DNA of 64,000 nt from Aeromicrobium camelliae (GTDB lineage: Bacteria; Actinomycetota; Actinomycetes; Propionibacteriales; Nocardioidaceae). The translations under genes were made by a program, and so were the position numbers. The notes under the pieces are model-generated. The model was not told where the DNA came from and ran no database searches. It saw only the letters and a list, made by a program, of their open reading frames with translations. Below, one piece after another: positions 26,537 to 35,091 of this stretch. Every line of letters starts with the position of its first letter. Within the stretch, counting starts at the first letter, position 1. Where the stretch lies: contig NZ_RQJX01000005.1 in assembly GCF_003850045.1 (NCBI RefSeq), forward strand, positions 1-64,000, written 5' to 3'.

Positions 26537-29500
26537 TCAGACGTTGCGCCGGTACTGCCCGCCCACCTCGAAGAACGCCTCGGTGACCTGCTGGAGCGAG
26601 CAGACGCGGGCGGCGTCCATGAGCACCGCGAAGACGTTCTCGCCGGACATCGCGGCCTCCTTGAGCCGGGCGAGCGCCGCCTCCGCCTCGGTACGGTGTG
26701 CGCTCTGGAACGCGGCGAGCCGCTCGAGCTGCGAGCGCTTCTCCTCCTCGGTCGCACGAGCCAGTTCCACCGCGGGCGGTTCGACGTCCTCGTGCGGCGG
26801 GCGGAAGGTGTTGACGCCGATGATCGGCAGCGACCCGTCGTGCTTGCGATGCTCGTACAGCATCGACTCGTCCTGGATGCGGCCACGCTGGTAGCCCGTC
26901 TCCATCGCCCCCAGCACGCCGCCGCGTTCGCTGATCGCGTCGAACTCGCGCAGCACCGCCTCCTCGACGAGGTCGGTGAGCTCGTCGATGATGTACGAGC
27001 CCTGCAGCGGGTTCTCGTTCATCGCCAGGCCCCACTCGCGATTGATGATGAGCTGGATCGCGAGCGCTCGCCGCGCCGACTCCTCCGTCGGCGTCGTGAC
27101 CGCCTCGTCGTAGGCGTTCGTGTGCAGGCTGTTGGCGTTGTCATAGATCGCGATGAGCGCCTGGAGCGTCGTCCGGATGTCGTTGAAGTGCATCTCCTGC
27201 GCGTGCAGCGACCGGCCGGACGTCTGAACGTGGTACTTGAGCTTCTGGCTGCGCTCGTTGGCCCCGTACTTCTCCTTCATCGTGATGGCCCAGATGCGTC
27301 GGGCGACGCGCCCGAGCACCGAGTACTCCGGATCCATGCCGTTGCTGAAGAAGAAGGACAGGTTGGGGGCGAAGTCGTCGACGTCCATCCCGCGGGCGAG
27401 GTAGGACTCGACGTAGGTGAAGCCGTTCGCGAGCGTGAACGCGAGCTGGCTGATGGGGTTGGCGCCGGCCTCCGCGATGTGGTAGCCGGAGATCGAGACG
27501 GAGTAGAAGTTGCGGACGCCGTTCTCGATGAACCACTCCTGGATGTCGCCCATCATCTTGAGCGAGAACTCCGTGGAGAACAGGCACGTGTTCTGGCCCT
27601 GGTCCTCCTTGAGGATGTCGGCCTGCACCGTGCCGCGGACGGTCTGCAGCGCGTGCGCTCGCAGCTCGGCGCGCTCCTGCTCGTCGGGCTCTCGACCCTC
27701 CCGCTCGCGGAAGGCCTCCATCTGCTGATCGATCGCCGTGTTGAGGAAGAACGCCAGCACGGTGGGTGCCGGCCCGTTGATCGTCATCGACACGCTCGTC
27801 GTCGGGGCCACGAGGTCGAAGCCGTCGTACAGAACCAACATGTCGTCCAGCGTCGCGACGGAGACCCCCGAGGTGCCGACCTTGCCGTAGATGTCCGGAC
27901 GCAGGTCGGGATCGCGTCCGTACAGCGTTACGGAGTCGAAGGCGGTAGAGAGCCGGGTCGCCGGCTGACCCTCGCTGAGCAGCTTGAAGCGGCGGTTGGT
28001 GCGGAACGGGTCGCCCTCGCCGGCGAACATGCGGGCCGGGTCCTCGTTGTCGCGCTTGAACTTGAAGACGCCGGCGGTGAAGGGGAAGAACCCCGGCAGG
28101 TTCTCGCGCCGCCAGAACCGCACGAGTTCGCCGTGGTCGGTGTAGCGGGGAAGCGCGACGCGCGGGATCTTGGTGCCCGAGAGCGATTCGCGGGTCAGCC
28201 GGGTGTGGATCTTCTTGTCCCGGACGACGACGACCTGCTCGTCGCCGGAGTAGTCCTCGACGATCTGCGGCCACGCGGTCAGCTGGTCGCGCACGGCCGG
28301 CGGCAGTTCGGACTCCGCCCGCGCGGCCGCTTCCGCGACCGTGCTGTCCTCGGGCAGTTCCTGCGCGACCTGAGCGAAGCGCTGAGCGCGGCTCGCCTGC
28401 TGCGCCAGTCGTTCGGTCTCCGCGTGGTAGGCGCGGACGGTCTCGGCGATCTCGGCCAGGTATCGCACCCGATCGGGCGGCATCACGTGGTTCTCGTCGG
28501 TGGAGTGGCACACAGCGACCGATGGCAGGACGCCCGGCTCGATGCCGAGGAGTCCACGCAAGTGCTGGTAGAGGGCGGTGACGCCGTCGTCGTTGAACGT
28601 GGCCGCAGACGTGCCGAACACCGGCATGTCGTCCGGCTTCGCCCCGAACGCCTCGCGGTTGCGCACCAGCTGGCGTCCCACGTCGCGCAGCGCGTCCTTC
28701 GCACCGCGGCGCTCGAACTTGTTGATCGCCACGACGTCGGCGAAGTCGAGCATGTCGATCTTCTCGAGCTGCGACGCGGCGCCGAATTCGGGCGTCATGA
28801 CGTACAGCGAGTGGTCGACGAAGGGCAGGATGCCGGCGTCGCCCTGTCCGATGCCGGGGGTCTCCACGATGACGAGATCGTGGTTCGCCGCTTTGAGGAC
28901 CGCGATGGCGTCGGCCAGTCCGTCGGGCACCTCGTGCGCCCCGCGGGTGGCGAGCGACCTGAAGAACACCCGATCGCCGTCGAGCGCGTTCATCCGGATG
29001 CGGTCACCGAGCAGTGCGCCGCCGCCCTTGCGTCGGGTCGGGTCCACGGCGATCACCGCCACCCGAAGCTTGTCCTGCTGGTCGACGCGAAACCGGCGCA
29101 CCAGCTCGTCGGTGAGCGAACTCTTGCCCGATCCGCCGGTACCGGTGATGCCGAGCACGGGCGCGGTCGAGGCAGCGGCCGCCTCCCGGATGCGCTCGGC
29201 GAGGACACCGTCGAGGCGCCCCAGCTCGGCGCCGGTGAGCGCACGTGCCACGGCCGCGCGGTCGCCGGAGAGCACCGCGGCCGGTTCCGGCCGGGAGGTG
29301 TCCCACAGGTCGACGTCCGTCTCGGCGATGAGCTCGTTGATCATGCCGACGAGGCCGAGGCGCTGGCCGTCCTCAGGGGAGAAGATGCGCACGCCGGCCT
29401 CGCGCAGGCGGCGGATCTCCTCGGGGACGATGACGCCGCCGCCACCGCCGTAGACCTTGACGTGACCCGCGCCGCGCGCCGCGAGCGACTCCACGAGGTA

Positions 29501-29728
29501 CTCGAAGTACTCGACATGCCCGCCCTGGTAGGAGCTCACTGCCACGCCCTGCACGTCCTCCTCGACGGCGGCGTCCACGACCTCGGCGATCGACCGGTTG
29601 TGGCCGAGGTGGATCACTTCGGCGCCCTGACTCTGCAGGATGCGCCGCATGATGTTGATGCTCGCGTCGTGGCCGTCGAAGAGCGCGGACGCGGTGACGA
29701 AGCGAACGGGGTGGGTCGGGACGTGCAT
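26537..29728 (-). CDS. icmF: Fused isobutyryl-CoA mutase with GTPase chaperone domain
   Basis: 1063 residues, the length of IcmF. In order: a B12-binding domain (SALFDGHDASINIM, Asp18/His20; GGGGGVIVPEE), a MeaI-type G3E GTPase (P-loop GTGGSGKSS at 196-204, ETPGIGQGD switch region, NKFERRG), a linker, then the TIM-barrel mutase (about residue 530 onward). In the mutase, Gln712 (EDQGQNTCLF) stands where methylmalonyl-CoA mutases have Arg, which fits isobutyryl/n-butyryl-CoA (or pivalyl/isovaleryl-CoA) as substrate. It interconverts branched and straight acyl-CoAs with adenosylcobalamin. It is divergent from a MarR regulator. GAGAGG precedes the ATG. Confidence 0.95.
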   Translation of the reverse strand: MHVPTHPVRFVTASALFDGHDASINIMRRILQSQGAEVIHLGHNRSIAEVVDAAVEEDVQGVAVSSYQGGHVEYFEYLVESLAARGAGHVKVYGGGGGVIVPEEIRRLREAGVRIFSPEDGQRLGLVGMINELIAETDVDLWDTSRPEPAAVLSGDRAAVARALTGAELGRLDGVLAERIREAAAASTAPVLGITGTGGSGKSSLTDELVRRFRVDQQDKLRVAVIAVDPTRRKGGGALLGDRIRMNALDGDRVFFRSLATRGAHEVPDGLADAIAVLKAANHDLVIVETPGIGQGDAGILPFVDHSLYVMTPEFGAASQLEKIDMLDFADVVAINKFERRGAKDALRDVGRQLVRNREAFGAKPDDMPVFGTSAATFNDDGVTALYQHLRGLLGIEPGVLPSVAVCHSTDENHVMPPDRVRYLAEIAETVRAYHAETERLAQQASRAQRFAQVAQELPEDSTVAEAAARAESELPPAVRDQLTAWPQIVEDYSGDEQVVVVRDKKIHTRLTRESLSGTKIPRVALPRYTDHGELVRFWRRENLPGFFPFTAGVFKFKRDNEDPARMFAGEGDPFRTNRRFKLLSEGQPATRLSTAFDSVTLYGRDPDLRPDIYGKVGTSGVSVATLDDMLVLYDGFDLVAPTTSVSMTINGPAPTVLAFFLNTAIDQQMEAFREREGREPDEQERAELRAHALQTVRGTVQADILKEDQGQNTCLFSTEFSLKMMGDIQEWFIENGVRNFYSVSISGYHIAEAGANPISQLAFTLANGFTYVESYLARGMDVDDFAPNLSFFFSNGMDPEYSVLGRVARRIWAITMKEKYGANERSQKLKYHVQTSGRSLHAQEMHFNDIRTTLQALIAIYDNANSLHTNAYDEAVTTPTEESARRALAIQLIINREWGLAMNENPLQGSYIIDELTDLVEEAVLREFDAISERGGVLGAMETGYQRGRIQDESMLYEHRKHDGSLPIIGVNTFRPPHEDVEPPAVELARATEEEKRSQLERLAAFQSAHRTEAEAALARLKEAAMSGENVFAVLMDAARVCSLQQVTEAFFEVGGQYRRNV

Positions 29729-29750
29729 CAGATACCTCTCGCCGGATTGC

Positions 29751-29779
29751 TAGGTCTTAAAATAGTCGGATGACCTAGT
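29751..29779. promoter_or_regulatory. Inverted repeat between icmF and marR, candidate MarR operator
   Basis: CTAGGTC (29751-29757) and GACCTAG (29773-29779) are perfect inverted copies with a 15-nt A/T-rich spacer (TTAAAATAGTC), the only AT-rich spot in the area and the place where both promoters must lie. Binding by the adjacent MarR protein is inferred from position. Confidence 0.5.
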
Positions 29780-29819
29780 AAATGGAAGTGGAGGTGTCGG
29801 CACGGCTAGGCTTCCGCCC

Positions 29820-30308
29820 ATGGCACCGCTGGAGTTCGACCCGATCGAGCGCGCTGGTGAGCTCTGGGAGAAGCGCATCGGTGACGCGACCGCGATGCGT
29901 CTCGTCACCTCGCTCATGCGGGCGCAACAGCTCGTCCTGACCCGACTCGAGGCGGCGCTCCGCCCGCTCGGCATCACCTTCGCGCGGTACGAGGTCCTGC
30001 GGTTGCTCTCGTTCAGCCGGACCGGATCGCTGCCGCTCAGCCGCATCGGCGAGCGGCTCATGGTGCATCCCACGTCGGTCACCAACGCCATCGACCGGCT
30101 CGTCGCGCAAGGCCTCGTCTCCCGCGAGGTCGACGAGGCCGACCGGCGCCGCGTCCTGGCCTCGCTCACCCCCGAGGGCGAGAAGGTGCTCGAGGTCGCC
30201 ACGGATACGCTGGTCGACCTGGGTTTCGGCGTCGACGCGCTCACTGCCGACCAGCAGCGCGAGGCGTACGAACTGCTGCGCGTCCTGCGCTCCGCCGACT
30301 GGTCCTGA
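29820..30308 (+). CDS. MarR-family transcription regulator
   Basis: 162 residues with the winged helix of the MarR fold: FARYEVLRLLSFSRTGSLPLSRIGERL, then MVHPTSVTNAIDRLVAQGLVSREVDEADRRRVLASLT including the conserved wing DxxDRR. The N-terminal WEKRIGDATAMRLVTSLMR helices form the dimer and ligand region. Divergent orientation and the shared inverted repeat suggest it controls icmF in response to an acyl-CoA or related ligand. The ATG at 29820 follows TAGGCT by 6-7 nt (leaderless). Confidence 0.88.
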   Translation: MAPLEFDPIERAGELWEKRIGDATAMRLVTSLMRAQQLVLTRLEAALRPLGITFARYEVLRLLSFSRTGSLPLSRIGERLMVHPTSVTNAIDRLVAQGLVSREVDEADRRRVLASLTPEGEKVLEVATDTLVDLGFGVDALTADQQREAYELLRVLRSADWS

Positions 30309-30366
30309 GGAGTCTCGGGTCGCCGTTCGACGTGCGACAGATGCCGAACGGGCATAGAACCGGGTC

Positions 30367-31812
30367 ATGTCGAAAGTCGAACTCGGTCGGGTGGAGACCA
30401 AAGTCCCCGCTCGCATGGATCGCCTCCCGTGGGCACGCTGGCACTGGCTGATCGTCATCGGCCTCGGCACCGTCTGGGTGCTCGACGGCCTCGAGGTGAC
30501 CATCGTCGGTAATCTCACCAACGCTTTGAAGGATCCTGACGCTGGTCTCGGCCTCAGCAGCGCCGACATCGGCCTCGCCGGCGCCATCTACGTCACCGGG
30601 TCCTGTCTCGGAGCGTTGTTCTTCGGGCAGCTGACCGACCGGTTCGGACGTAAGAAGCTCTTCATCATCACGCTGATCGTGTACATCGTCGGCACCGTGC
30701 TGACCGCGTTCTCGATGAATCCCGCCTGGTACTTCGCGTGCCGGTTCCTCACCGGTACCGGCATCGGCGGCGAGTACGCCGCGATCAACTCGGCCATCGA
30801 CGAGCTCATCCCGGCCAAGTACCGGGGCCGCATCGACATCACCATCAACGGCTCGTACTGGCTCGGTGCGGCGGGCGGCGCGCTGCTGACGGTCCCGCTG
30901 ACCGACCCGAACGTCATCGATCAGGGCCTCGGCTGGCGGCTGGCCTTCGGGCTCGGCGCGATGCTCGGCTTCGCCGTCCTGTGGGTGCGCCGCAAGGTTC
31001 CGGAGAGCCCGCGCTGGCTGTTCATCCACGGCAAGGAGGATCAGGCCGAACGCATCGTCGGCGACATCGAGCACACGGTCGAGCACGAGGACAAGCTCCG
31101 GCTCGAGCCGGTCTCCGACGACGAGGCGATCGTCATCCGGCAGCGTCGGACGATCCCCTTCACGACCATCGCGCACACCGTCGTCAAGCTGTACCCGCGC
31201 CGGACCATTCTGTGCCTGTCGCTGTTCGCGGGACAGGCGTTCCTCTACAACGCGTTCTTCTTCACCTACGCCGACACCCTCACCACGTTCTTCGGGGTCG
31301 AGCAGACCGGCTGGTACATCGCGGTGTTCGCATTGAGCAACTTCGTCGGAGCACTCGTTCTGGGGCCGCTGTTCGACAAGGTCGGCCGCATCCCGATGAT
31401 CTCCGGCACCTACATCGGCTCCGGCGTGCTGCTGGCGGTGGCGGGGCTGCTGCTGGCCGATCTCAACGCCTTCACCCTCACGGCCTTCGGCGTCGCCACG
31501 TTCTTCATCGCCTCGGCGGGCGCGAGCTCGGCGTATCTCACGGCGAGTGAGGTCTTCCCGCTGGAGACGCGAGCGCTGTGCATCGCCTTCTTCTACTCGG
31601 TCGGCACCGCCATCGGCGGTATCGCCGGGCCGTTGCTGTTCGGCCGGTTGATCGAGGCGGCCAGCGAGGCGGGCGACGTGACGGGGATCGCCCCGGGCTA
31701 CTTCATCGGCGCCGCGCTGATGACTGCTGCGGGTGTCGTGGCGATCTTCCTCGGAGTCAAGGCCGAGGGTCAAAGCCTGGAGAACATCGCCAAGCCCCTC
31801 ACCGCGGAGTAG
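30367..31812 (+). CDS. Major facilitator superfamily transporter (sugar-porter-like)
   Basis: 481 residues with 12 predicted helices. The MFS motif GQLTDRFGRKKLFI lies between helices 2 and 3, FLTGTGIGGEYAAINSAIDELIPAKYRGR carries the sugar-porter-like motif on helix 4/5, and VRRKVPESPRWLFIHGKEDQAER marks the PESPRWL motif before the central loop. GPLFDKVGRIPMI repeats the motif in the second half. The substrate is unknown; relatives carry organic acids, metabolites or sugars. It is 58 nt after marR in the same direction. TAGAAC lies 6 nt before the ATG, possibly its own weak -10. Confidence 0.85.
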   Translation: MSKVELGRVETKVPARMDRLPWARWHWLIVIGLGTVWVLDGLEVTIVGNLTNALKDPDAGLGLSSADIGLAGAIYVTGSCLGALFFGQLTDRFGRKKLFIITLIVYIVGTVLTAFSMNPAWYFACRFLTGTGIGGEYAAINSAIDELIPAKYRGRIDITINGSYWLGAAGGALLTVPLTDPNVIDQGLGWRLAFGLGAMLGFAVLWVRRKVPESPRWLFIHGKEDQAERIVGDIEHTVEHEDKLRLEPVSDDEAIVIRQRRTIPFTTIAHTVVKLYPRRTILCLSLFAGQAFLYNAFFFTYADTLTTFFGVEQTGWYIAVFALSNFVGALVLGPLFDKVGRIPMISGTYIGSGVLLAVAGLLLADLNAFTLTAFGVATFFIASAGASSAYLTASEVFPLETRALCIAFFYSVGTAIGGIAGPLLFGRLIEAASEAGDVTGIAPGYFIGAALMTAAGVVAIFLGVKAEGQSLENIAKPLTAE

Positions 31813-31829
31813 GGCGCCGGCACCCACAC

Positions 31830-32426
31830 TCAGCGCGTGCGGAGGTCGAGCATGCGGGTGATCACCAGGCGAAGCCGGGCGAGCTCGTGGTCGGCGTCAA
31901 AGCCGTCGTCCATGCAGCGCAGGTAAAGCCCGTCGATGACGCTGTGCACCCACTGTGCAGCGTGCGCCGCGTCCCAGTCGGGATCGGCCTGGCCGTCGGC
32001 TTGCAGGCGCGTGATGAGGTCCGCCAGGAGCGCTTGCGCGTACGCGTCGGTGGCGCCGAGGATCTCGCCGATGGCCGGGTCCACCGTGAGTTGTCCGAGG
32101 ATCGCCAGTGTCAGCGCACCCGCGGTGGGGTCGCGAAGGTCCTGGGTGATGCGCTCCACGACGTGCCAGAACGCGCTCAGCGGATCACGCATGTCGAGGT
32201 CGGCGAGGTCGGCGAGGGTGACGTCGCGATCTGCCTCGAGCACGGCGTGAAAGATCGCCCGCTTGTCGGTGAAGTAATGAAAGAGCGTTCCCGAACCGAC
32301 GCCCGAGCTCCTGCAGATGTCTTTGACGGTGGTGCGGTCGTAGCCCTTCTGCGCGAAGGCCTCGGCCGCGCCGGCGAGGATCTGTGCGCGGCGGGCGGCG
32401 TGGCGTGCCGGGTCAACGGTCCGCAT
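31830..32426 (-). CDS. TetR-family transcription regulator
   Basis: 198 residues. The helix-turn-helix is at the N terminus: ILAGAAEAFAQKGYDRTTVKDICRSSGVGSGTLFHYFTDKR split over helices 1-4. The C-terminal ligand domain (residues 65-198) is all-helical. The ATG at 32426 is chosen because the longer frame up to 32483 lies within the upstream gene. It overlaps that gene's end by 14 bp, so both are probably one transcript. The target is unknown; the convergent MFS gene is a candidate but no operator was found. Confidence 0.88.
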   Translation of the reverse strand: MRTVDPARHAARRAQILAGAAEAFAQKGYDRTTVKDICRSSGVGSGTLFHYFTDKRAIFHAVLEADRDVTLADLADLDMRDPLSAFWHVVERITQDLRDPTAGALTLAILGQLTVDPAIGEILGATDAYAQALLADLITRLQADGQADPDWDAAHAAQWVHSVIDGLYLRCMDDGFDADHELARLRLVITRMLDLRTR

Positions 32427-33105
32427 CGCCCTCCTCGGCGCGTTGCTCGCGTTCGAGCCGCTTCTTGCGCCGGTCGAGCTCACCGACGGCGATCGCGATG
32501 GCGACGAGCACCGGCACCACGTACTGCAGCCACGACAGGTCGAGATCAGGCAACCAACCGAACCAGTCCCAGTCCGGCAGCACGCGGCTGAGCCAGTAGA
32601 GGGGGTCGATGTAGCGCAACGATGATGGTGGCGAGATGTCGGGAAGATCGGGAAGCCACGACCAGTCGATCCGCGGCACGAACTGGCTGAGGAACGCGCT
32701 GACCAGTGCCCCCACGCCGAGGATGCCGATCAGGATTCCGCCGATCGAGCCGGCGACATGGCGCGCAGCGTAGAGCCGAGGATGTGCCTCCTGCAGGTCG
32801 TAGCGGCGCCGGGCCTTGGTCCCGGGCGGTGGGACGAACGGCACGACGAGCGGGCGCGCCTCGTCCTCGTCGGCGGGTTTCTCGCGCATCTCGACACGGC
32901 GCACCTGCTTGCGCACGCCGAGATGGACGCGCACGGTCTGCTCGACGTCATCGACGGGGCCGAGTTCGAGAGTGAGGTCGTCCAGCAGCTCGCCGGTCCG
33001 TTCCTCCAGGAGTTCGCCGTCGACCTCGAGGCGCACGCAGCCGTTTCCATCATCGTGAACGGAGAGTTCGCGCCGGCGGTCGCGCAGCGTCCACGTCAAG
33101 GTCAT
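32413..33105 (-). CDS. Uncharacterised membrane protein with Trp/Asp/Pro-rich loop
   Basis: 230 residues, family not recognised. The N-terminal 100 residues are soluble and beta-rich (LTWTLRDRRRELSVHDDG, LGVRKQVRRVEMREK), a membrane helix follows near residue 120-140 (HVAGSIGGILIGILGVGALVSAFL), then an unusual loop rich in Trp, Asp and Pro (RIDWSWLPDLPDISPP, LPDWDWFGWLPDLDLSWL), a second helix (YVVPVLVAIAIAVG) and a basic tail. The start at 33105 is the first ATG after the divergent regulatory region; the frame extends to 33174 without support. It is divergent from an ArsR gene and overlaps the TetR gene. Confidence 0.7.
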   Translation of the reverse strand: MTLTWTLRDRRRELSVHDDGNGCVRLEVDGELLEERTGELLDDLTLELGPVDDVEQTVRVHLGVRKQVRRVEMREKPADEDEARPLVVPFVPPPGTKARRRYDLQEAHPRLYAARHVAGSIGGILIGILGVGALVSAFLSQFVPRIDWSWLPDLPDISPPSSLRYIDPLYWLSRVLPDWDWFGWLPDLDLSWLQYVVPVLVAIAIAVGELDRRKKRLEREQRAEEGDADR

Positions 33106-33199
33106 GGCGCCGACATTACTGGAACGCTCAATCCAGGAAAAGGTCACCCGCGAATTCAACCAGATGGTTGACAACGGCCGAGCTCGGAAGGTTGACTAG

Positions 33200-33221
33200 T
33201 TCTCAACCGAGAAGTTGAGAA
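33200..33221 (+). promoter_or_regulatory. Inverted repeat upstream of arsR-like gene, candidate operator
   Basis: TTCTCAAC (33200-33207) and GTTGAGAA (33214-33221) are perfect 8-bp inverted copies 6 nt apart, ending 9 nt before the start codon. TTGACA (33168-33173) and TTGACT (33192-33197) upstream are candidate -35 boxes. Autorepression by the encoded ArsR protein is inferred. Confidence 0.55.
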
Positions 33222-33230
33222 AGCTGAGAG

Positions 33231-33590
33231 ATGCCCGAGGACTCGTTATCGAAGGTGTTCGCCGCTCTGGCGGACCCGACCCGCCGTGACATCGTGGCCC
33301 GTCTCGCCGACGGCGATGCCACGGTCGGGGAGCTCGCCGAGCCGTACGACGTGAGCGTCCAGGCGGTCTCGAAGCACCTCAAAGTGCTTGAGGACGCCGG
33401 TCTGGTGACGCGCTCGCGCCAAGCCCAGCGGCGACCGGTGCATCTCGAGGCCGAGGTGTTCGACCTCATGGAGAAGTGGATCGAGCGCTATCGCCGCAAA
33501 GCCGAGGAGCGGTACCGCCGCCTCGACCGAGTGCTCGCCGAGCTGGCGAGCGAGGACACGCCCCACCGTGACGAAGGAAACGCATCATGA
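33231..33590 (+). CDS. ArsR/SmtB-family regulator (SdpR-like, no metal site)
   Basis: 119 residues with a winged helix: LSKVFAALADPTRRDIVARL, then VGELAEPYDVSVQAVSKHLKVLEDAGLV and the wing TRSRQAQRRPVHLE. The ELCVC metal-binding box of arsenic or zinc sensors is absent (ELAEPYDV instead), so this is the non-metal branch usually paired with SRPBCC proteins. Its stop overlaps the start of the SRPBCC gene (ATGA). An inverted repeat directly upstream is the likely operator. Confidence 0.9.
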   Translation: MPEDSLSKVFAALADPTRRDIVARLADGDATVGELAEPYDVSVQAVSKHLKVLEDAGLVTRSRQAQRRPVHLEAEVFDLMEKWIERYRRKAEERYRRLDRVLAELASEDTPHRDEGNAS

Positions 33591-34072
33591 CTACCCAGCA
33601 GCGAGAGGCCACCATCGAGGCCCACCCGACTCTTCCCCTCATCACCATCACCCGCGACTTCGATGCCACCGTCGACCAGCTCATGCGCGCCCACACCGAC
33701 CCGGAGTTGTACGCCCGGTGGGTCGGGCCTGACGTCATCGAGACGCGCATCCTCGAGTGGGACGCCCGTCGCGGCGGTGCCTGGAGCTTCATCAACCTGC
33801 ATGAAGGCCAGGAGTTCCGCTTCTTCGGGAGCTTCCACGACGTCGGCGCGGACCGCATCGTGCAGACCTTCACGTTCGAGGGCATGCCCGAGCACGTGTC
33901 GCTCGAGACCCTGCGCTTCGAGGATCTCGGCGACGGCCGCACCCGGCTGCACGCGCAGTCCCTCGTCGACAGCATCGAAGGGCGGGACGCCTGGTTGCGC
34001 AGCGGCATGGAGGTCGGCGTCAACGAGGGATACGCCAAGCTCGACCAACTGGTGGCCGATGGCGCTCTCTGA
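33587..34072 (+). CDS. SRPBCC (AHSA1-like) domain protein
   Basis: 161 residues forming one START/Bet v1-like helix-grip domain: TITRDFDATVDQLMRAHTDPELYARWVGP at the N terminus (the FDAPVELVFRAWTDPE motif of the family), GGAWSFIN and RIVQTFTFEGMPEH in the sheet, and a long C-terminal helix. Such proteins bind hydrophobic ligands; their pairing with an ArsR regulator is widespread, but the ligand and role are unknown. Translation is coupled to the regulator by a 4-bp overlap. Confidence 0.88.
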   Translation: MTTQQREATIEAHPTLPLITITRDFDATVDQLMRAHTDPELYARWVGPDVIETRILEWDARRGGAWSFINLHEGQEFRFFGSFHDVGADRIVQTFTFEGMPEHVSLETLRFEDLGDGRTRLHAQSLVDSIEGRDAWLRSGMEVGVNEGYAKLDQLVADGAL

Positions 34073-34100
34073 CGCCCCCCACCCGGGGACGGCTCCGCCG

Positions 34101-34164
34101 CGAGATGTGGTCGGTTTTGTGTCACCCGGACCGGACTCGGTGACCCGGAAGTGACCACATCTCG
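34101..34164. repeat. Nested intergenic palindrome
   Basis: CGAGATGTGGTC (34101-34112) pairs perfectly with GACCACATCTCG (34153-34164), and inside it GTCACC (34121-34126) pairs with GGTGAC (34139-34144). It lies 29 nt after the SRPBCC gene, where it may end transcription; no U-tract follows. Confidence 0.65.
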
Positions 34165-34250
34165 GGCCGGAGGCCGTCGCCGTGCGGGGAGGCGCCCGCC
34201 TGCGTAGCGTCGATCGCGAAGCCATCCGCCCCAGCAGAGGAAGGACGATC

Positions 34251-35090
34251 ATGACGCAGCCGCCGCAACAGCAGCAGCCTCCGGGAACCGAACAGGAGAT
34301 GACGCCCAAGCCCGATCACGGGGAGGACAGCTACCAGGGGTCCGGTCGACTCGAGGGCAAGGTCGCGGTCATCACGGGAGCCGACAGCGGGATCGGCAAG
34401 GCCGTCGCCATCGCCTACGCGCGCGAGGGCGCGGACGTCGTCATCAGCTACCTCAACGAGCACGAGGACGCCGAGGAGACGCGCCGCCTCGTCGAAGGCG
34501 CCGGCCGCACAGCGGTCGTCATCTCCGGCGACCTCGCCGACCCGGCGCACTGCCGCGAGATCATCCAGAAGACCGTCGACGAGTTCGGCCGGGTCGACGT
34601 GCTCGTGAGCAACGCCGCGTTCCAGATGAACCACCCGACGCTCGAGGAGATCCCCGACGAGGAGTGGGACACGACGCTCGCCATCAACCTGAGCGCCTAC
34701 TTCCACCTGGTGAAGGCGGCGCTGCCGCACATGCCCGAGGGGTCGTCGATCATCGGCTCGTCGTCGGTCAACTCCGACATGCCGTCGCCCACGTTGCTGC
34801 CGTACGCGGCGACCAAGGCCGCGATCGCCAACATGACCGCCTCGCTCGCGCAGCTGCTCGCCGAGCGCGGCATCCGGGCGAACAGCGTGGCTCCCGGCCC
34901 CGTCTGGACCCCGCTCATCCCGGCCACGATGCCCGAGGAGAAGGTCGAGAGCTTCGGCCAGCAGGTGCCGATGGAGCGGGCGGCGCAGCCGGCGGAGCTC
35001 GCTCCGGTGTACGTCATGCTCGCGTCCGACGAGGCGAGTTACGTCTCGGGCGCGCGCGTCGCCGTGACCGGTGGCAACCCGATCCTGTGA
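34251..35090 (+). CDS. Short-chain dehydrogenase/reductase (YhdF/YhxC-like)
   Basis: 279 residues. A Gln/Pro-rich N-terminal tail (about 40 residues, PPQQQQPPG) precedes the Rossmann fold with GADSGIGKAVA (TGxxxGIG variant), SNAA at the NNAG position, catalytic Ser in GSSSVNSDMPS, and YAATK with Tyr-x-x-x-Lys. SNAAF replaces the usual NNAG. The long tail and the RLEGKVAVITG start are typical of the general-stress SDR group of Gram-positive bacteria. Substrate unknown. The ATG at 34251 has AGGAAGGA upstream. It is convergent with the next gene, one base apart. Confidence 0.88.
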   Translation: MTQPPQQQQPPGTEQEMTPKPDHGEDSYQGSGRLEGKVAVITGADSGIGKAVAIAYAREGADVVISYLNEHEDAEETRRLVEGAGRTAVVISGDLADPAHCREIIQKTVDEFGRVDVLVSNAAFQMNHPTLEEIPDEEWDTTLAINLSAYFHLVKAALPHMPEGSSIIGSSSVNSDMPSPTLLPYAATKAAIANMTASLAQLLAERGIRANSVAPGPVWTPLIPATMPEEKVESFGQQVPMERAAQPAELAPVYVMLASDEASYVSGARVAVTGGNPIL

Positions 35091-35091
35091 C

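Noticed and set aside
26696-29773. 1025-codon plus-strand frame opposite icmF
   Set aside because: Arg/Val/Leu/Asp-rich shadow of icmF. The IcmF motifs on the minus strand leave no doubt which strand is coding.
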